NCBI GenBank assembly: GCA_963681975.1
Contig: OY820613.1
Span: 2,108,001 to 2,172,000, forward strand
Length of the DNA: 64,000 nt
Reading direction: 5' to 3'
DNA from: JANELJ01 sp024511395
GTDB taxonomy: Bacteria > Pseudomonadota > Gammaproteobacteria > GRL18
The notes beneath the pieces were generated by a model, which ran no database searches, was not told the DNA's origin, and worked only from the letters and a program-made list of their open reading frames with translations. Positions 62,303 through 64,000 of this stretch are shown piece after piece. A program made the position numbers and the translations under genes. Each line of letters opens with the position of its first letter. Position 1 is the first letter of the stretch.

Positions 62303-62325
62303 ACTAAAATTAACCATGCTATATA

Positions 62326-63823
62326 GTCCACCCTGAATAAAACATATAGCATTGATTTATAAAGAAATATTGCTTGATTATGGGTGTTAAATTTGCAGGT
62401 TTTTGGTAAAATAAGCCTTATTACCTTGCAAATTTCCATACCAAAATGAAGCCAAAGAAACAGCCAAAAATACCTCAGGAAGACCTGTTCAGGATGCGTC
62501 TTGAAAACATGCTGGACTTAAATCATGAGTTGATTAAGTTATCAAAACACATAAACTGGGAAAGTCTTGATAAAGAATGGGGAGCCCTGTTTATATCCAC
62601 TAAAGGCGCTCCTGCTATACGCACTCGCCTGATTGCAGGATTGCATTACCTGAAACATCTGCATGATTTATCGGATGAACAGGTCGTAAAAAGCTGGACA
62701 GAAAATCCGTACTGGCAATGTTTTTGTGGAGAAGAATACTTTCAGCATAAAATGCCTATACACCCTGTGACCATGACCAAATGGCGTAACCGGCTGGGTA
62801 AGTCAGGCAGTGAAAAATTACTGATTGAAACCATTAAGGCCGGACTAAAGAGTAAAACCATAAAGCCCGGCAGTTTAAAGAAAGTCACGGTAGATACTAC
62901 CGTACAGGAAAAGAACATCGCTTTTCCAACCGATTCAAAGCTCCTGAACAAAGCCAGAGAAAACCTGGTTAAACTGTCCAAAGAGCACGGTATTAAACTG
63001 CGCCAGAATTATAATCGGATTGGACCTCAATATGTATTAATGGCCAGTCGTTATGCTCATGCAAAACAGTTTAAACGCATGAAGAAAATGAATAATAAAC
63101 TGAAATCCCGTTTAGGTCGCGTTAAAAGGGATATTGAACGACAACTGCCCAATTATTCTGTTGATATTCAGTCACTGTTTGAAGTGGTTCTGGAACAGGC
63201 ACAGAAACTGATAGAGCAGGAGCAGCACAGTAAGAACAAGCTTTACAGTTTACACGCCCCGGAAGTCGAGTGTGTCAGTAAAGGCAAAGCTCATAAGCCT
63301 TATGAATTTGGGGTTAAAGCCAGTATCGCTGTGACCAACAAGGAAGGCTTTGTTATTGGGGCTCAAAGTTGTCCAGGAAATCCTTATGATGGACATACCT
63401 TGTTACCACAACTGGAGCAGATAAAACAGTTTACAGCAGTACAACCGGAACAGTGCTTTGTTGACCGGGGTTATCGTGGACATGAAGTAAAAGACACGAA
63501 AGTTTTTATCTCAGGTCAGAAACGAGGCGTTACCCGAAGTATTAAAAAGGCATTAAAACGGCGCAGTGCGATTGAGCCTGAAATTGGTCATATGAAAAAC
63601 GATGGCCGTTTAGACCGCTGCTATCTGAAAGGTGCAGTCGGTGATGCCATTAATGTGGTTATGGTAGCCGCTGGTCATAACTTAAGAAAGATCCTCAATA
63701 AGCTCCGGCTTTTGTGGCTCAAAATTATTTCCGGTTTGATGGGGTGTTTTATCAAACCGGAGCAATCTGCTGCTTTAAACCTGGCTTGAGGTCAGGCTTA
63801 AAACGGTATTATTCAGGTTGAAC
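62326..63823 (+). mobile_element. IS5-type element (lineage A) upstream of ppx
   Basis: 1498 bp with duplication TATATA (62320-62325 and 63824-63829). It ends 19 bp before the ppx start and so probably displaces its promoter. Confidence 0.95.
62446..63789 (+). CDS. IS5-type transposase, intact (lineage A)
   Basis: 447 residues with all catalytic residues and the 5' hairpin; by eye identical at protein level to the copy at 49793. DNA differences are few (for example a synonymous change in VKDTKV). Confidence 0.93.
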   Translation: MKPKKQPKIPQEDLFRMRLENMLDLNHELIKLSKHINWESLDKEWGALFISTKGAPAIRTRLIAGLHYLKHLHDLSDEQVVKSWTENPYWQCFCGEEYFQHKMPIHPVTMTKWRNRLGKSGSEKLLIETIKAGLKSKTIKPGSLKKVTVDTTVQEKNIAFPTDSKLLNKARENLVKLSKEHGIKLRQNYNRIGPQYVLMASRYAHAKQFKRMKKMNNKLKSRLGRVKRDIERQLPNYSVDIQSLFEVVLEQAQKLIEQEQHSKNKLYSLHAPEVECVSKGKAHKPYEFGVKASIAVTNKEGFVIGAQSCPGNPYDGHTLLPQLEQIKQFTAVQPEQCFVDRGYRGHEVKDTKVFISGQKRGVTRSIKKALKRRSAIEPEIGHMKNDGRLDRCYLKGAVGDAINVVMVAAGHNLRKILNKLRLLWLKIISGLMGCFIKPEQSAALNLA

Positions 63824-63842
63824 TATATAACCAGAAAAATTT

Positions 63843-64000
63843 ATGACTAATGAAAATACCCCATCTGTAACTACAGAAAATCTTAATACTACTGACAACC
63901 GTAAAAATGTTTTTGCCGCCATTGATTTAGGCTCTAATAGTTTTCACCTGATTGTCGCAGAAGTTAAAAACGATCAACTGTTGATCATCGACCGCATGAA
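63843..64000 (+). CDS. ppx: Exopolyphosphatase (Ppx/GppA family), 5' end
   Basis: The first 52 codons before the window ends. After a polar Asn/Thr-rich lead of about 20 residues comes VFAAIDLGSNSFHLIVAEV, the phosphate-1 loop of the ASKHA fold that marks Ppx/GppA proteins. Ppx is favoured over GppA by the SNSFHLIVAE form, with moderate certainty. The leader between IS5 and the ATG is only 19 nt and has no clear Shine-Dalgarno sequence. Confidence 0.88.
   Translation, partial: MTNENTPSVTTENLNTTDNRKNVFAAIDLGSNSFHLIVAEVKNDQLLIIDRM

Noticed and set aside
1..64000. CRISPR array
   Set aside because: The abundant repeats are IS copies of about 1.4-1.5 kb; no short regularly spaced repeats and no cas genes.
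1..64000. Plasmid, prophage or integrated island
   Set aside because: No integrase, phage, conjugation or partition genes; the genes are core chromosomal ones with scattered IS.

Overview
The window reads as a chromosomal segment of a gammaproteobacterium. It carries the surE-pcm-yqaA-nlpD-rpoS stationary-phase block, polA next to scpB-rluB, class 2 pyrD, acnB, purB, uup, yejK, nhaA and ppx, all with gammaproteobacterial architecture. The genus cannot be named from this sequence. A norE/norF-like oxidase pair, a multicopper oxidase remnant, a double-thioredoxin periplasmic protein and an arsenosugar-type radical SAM cluster fit a respiratory, possibly chemolithotrophic lineage; that is inference.

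The dominant feature is insertion-sequence expansion with gene decay. I count eleven copies of one IS5-type element (1498 bp when intact, 6-bp target duplications close to TAWWTA), four copies of an IS4-family element (about 1.42 kb, 10-bp duplications), two ISAs1-family copies, one IS982 remnant, one IS630 element, one interrupted DDE transposase of IS701/DDE_5 type, and two copies of a 140-bp non-coding MITE. Several are nested: IS5 in IS5, IS982 in IS4, IS5 in IS630.

Layout. 1-5.3 kb: 3' portion of uup, a MITE, a frameshifted lipoprotein gene, two glycosyltransferase genes coupled to an arsS-like radical SAM gene, and a STAS protein. 5.7-10.8 kb: IS4, nested IS5 copies, ISAs1 remnant. 10.8-19.3 kb: nhaA, a 60% lysine mini-protein, yejK and apeB split by IS4(IS982), a DUF2846 lipoprotein, pyrD. 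19.4-27.4 kb: a PilZ gene with an amber stop, IS5, a heavily decayed rpoS, nlpD, yqaA, pcm, surE, and a divergent smr gene. 27.4-34.6 kb: intact IS4, thioredoxin gene, IS5, a diguanylate cyclase gene broken by IS5, and another amber-interrupted gene. 34.6-39.5 kb: rluB, scpB, polA. 39.6-47.4 kb: MITE, norE-like gene split by ISAs1, norF-like gene, a LOG-family gene split by an IS5 and by an IS630 that itself carries an IS5, and a DUF2782 gene. 47.4-54.7 kb: decayed patatin, broken transposase fused to a decayed multicopper oxidase, acnB. 54.9-64 kb: purB, a deleted GNAT gene separated from its DUF7931 partner by three IS elements, a secretin-like gene, IS5, and the start of ppx.

About a dozen host genes are disrupted, by IS insertion, frameshift, internal deletion or nonsense codons. 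TAA, TAG and TGA all appear as disrupting stops, so the pattern is decay and not a recoded genetic code. Core replication, TCA-cycle, purine and pyrimidine genes are intact, whereas regulatory and accessory genes (rpoS, PilZ, GGDEF, patatin, multicopper oxidase) are broken. This resembles early reductive evolution after a host-associated or bottlenecked lifestyle. I found no CRISPR array, tRNA, rRNA or recognisable defence system.
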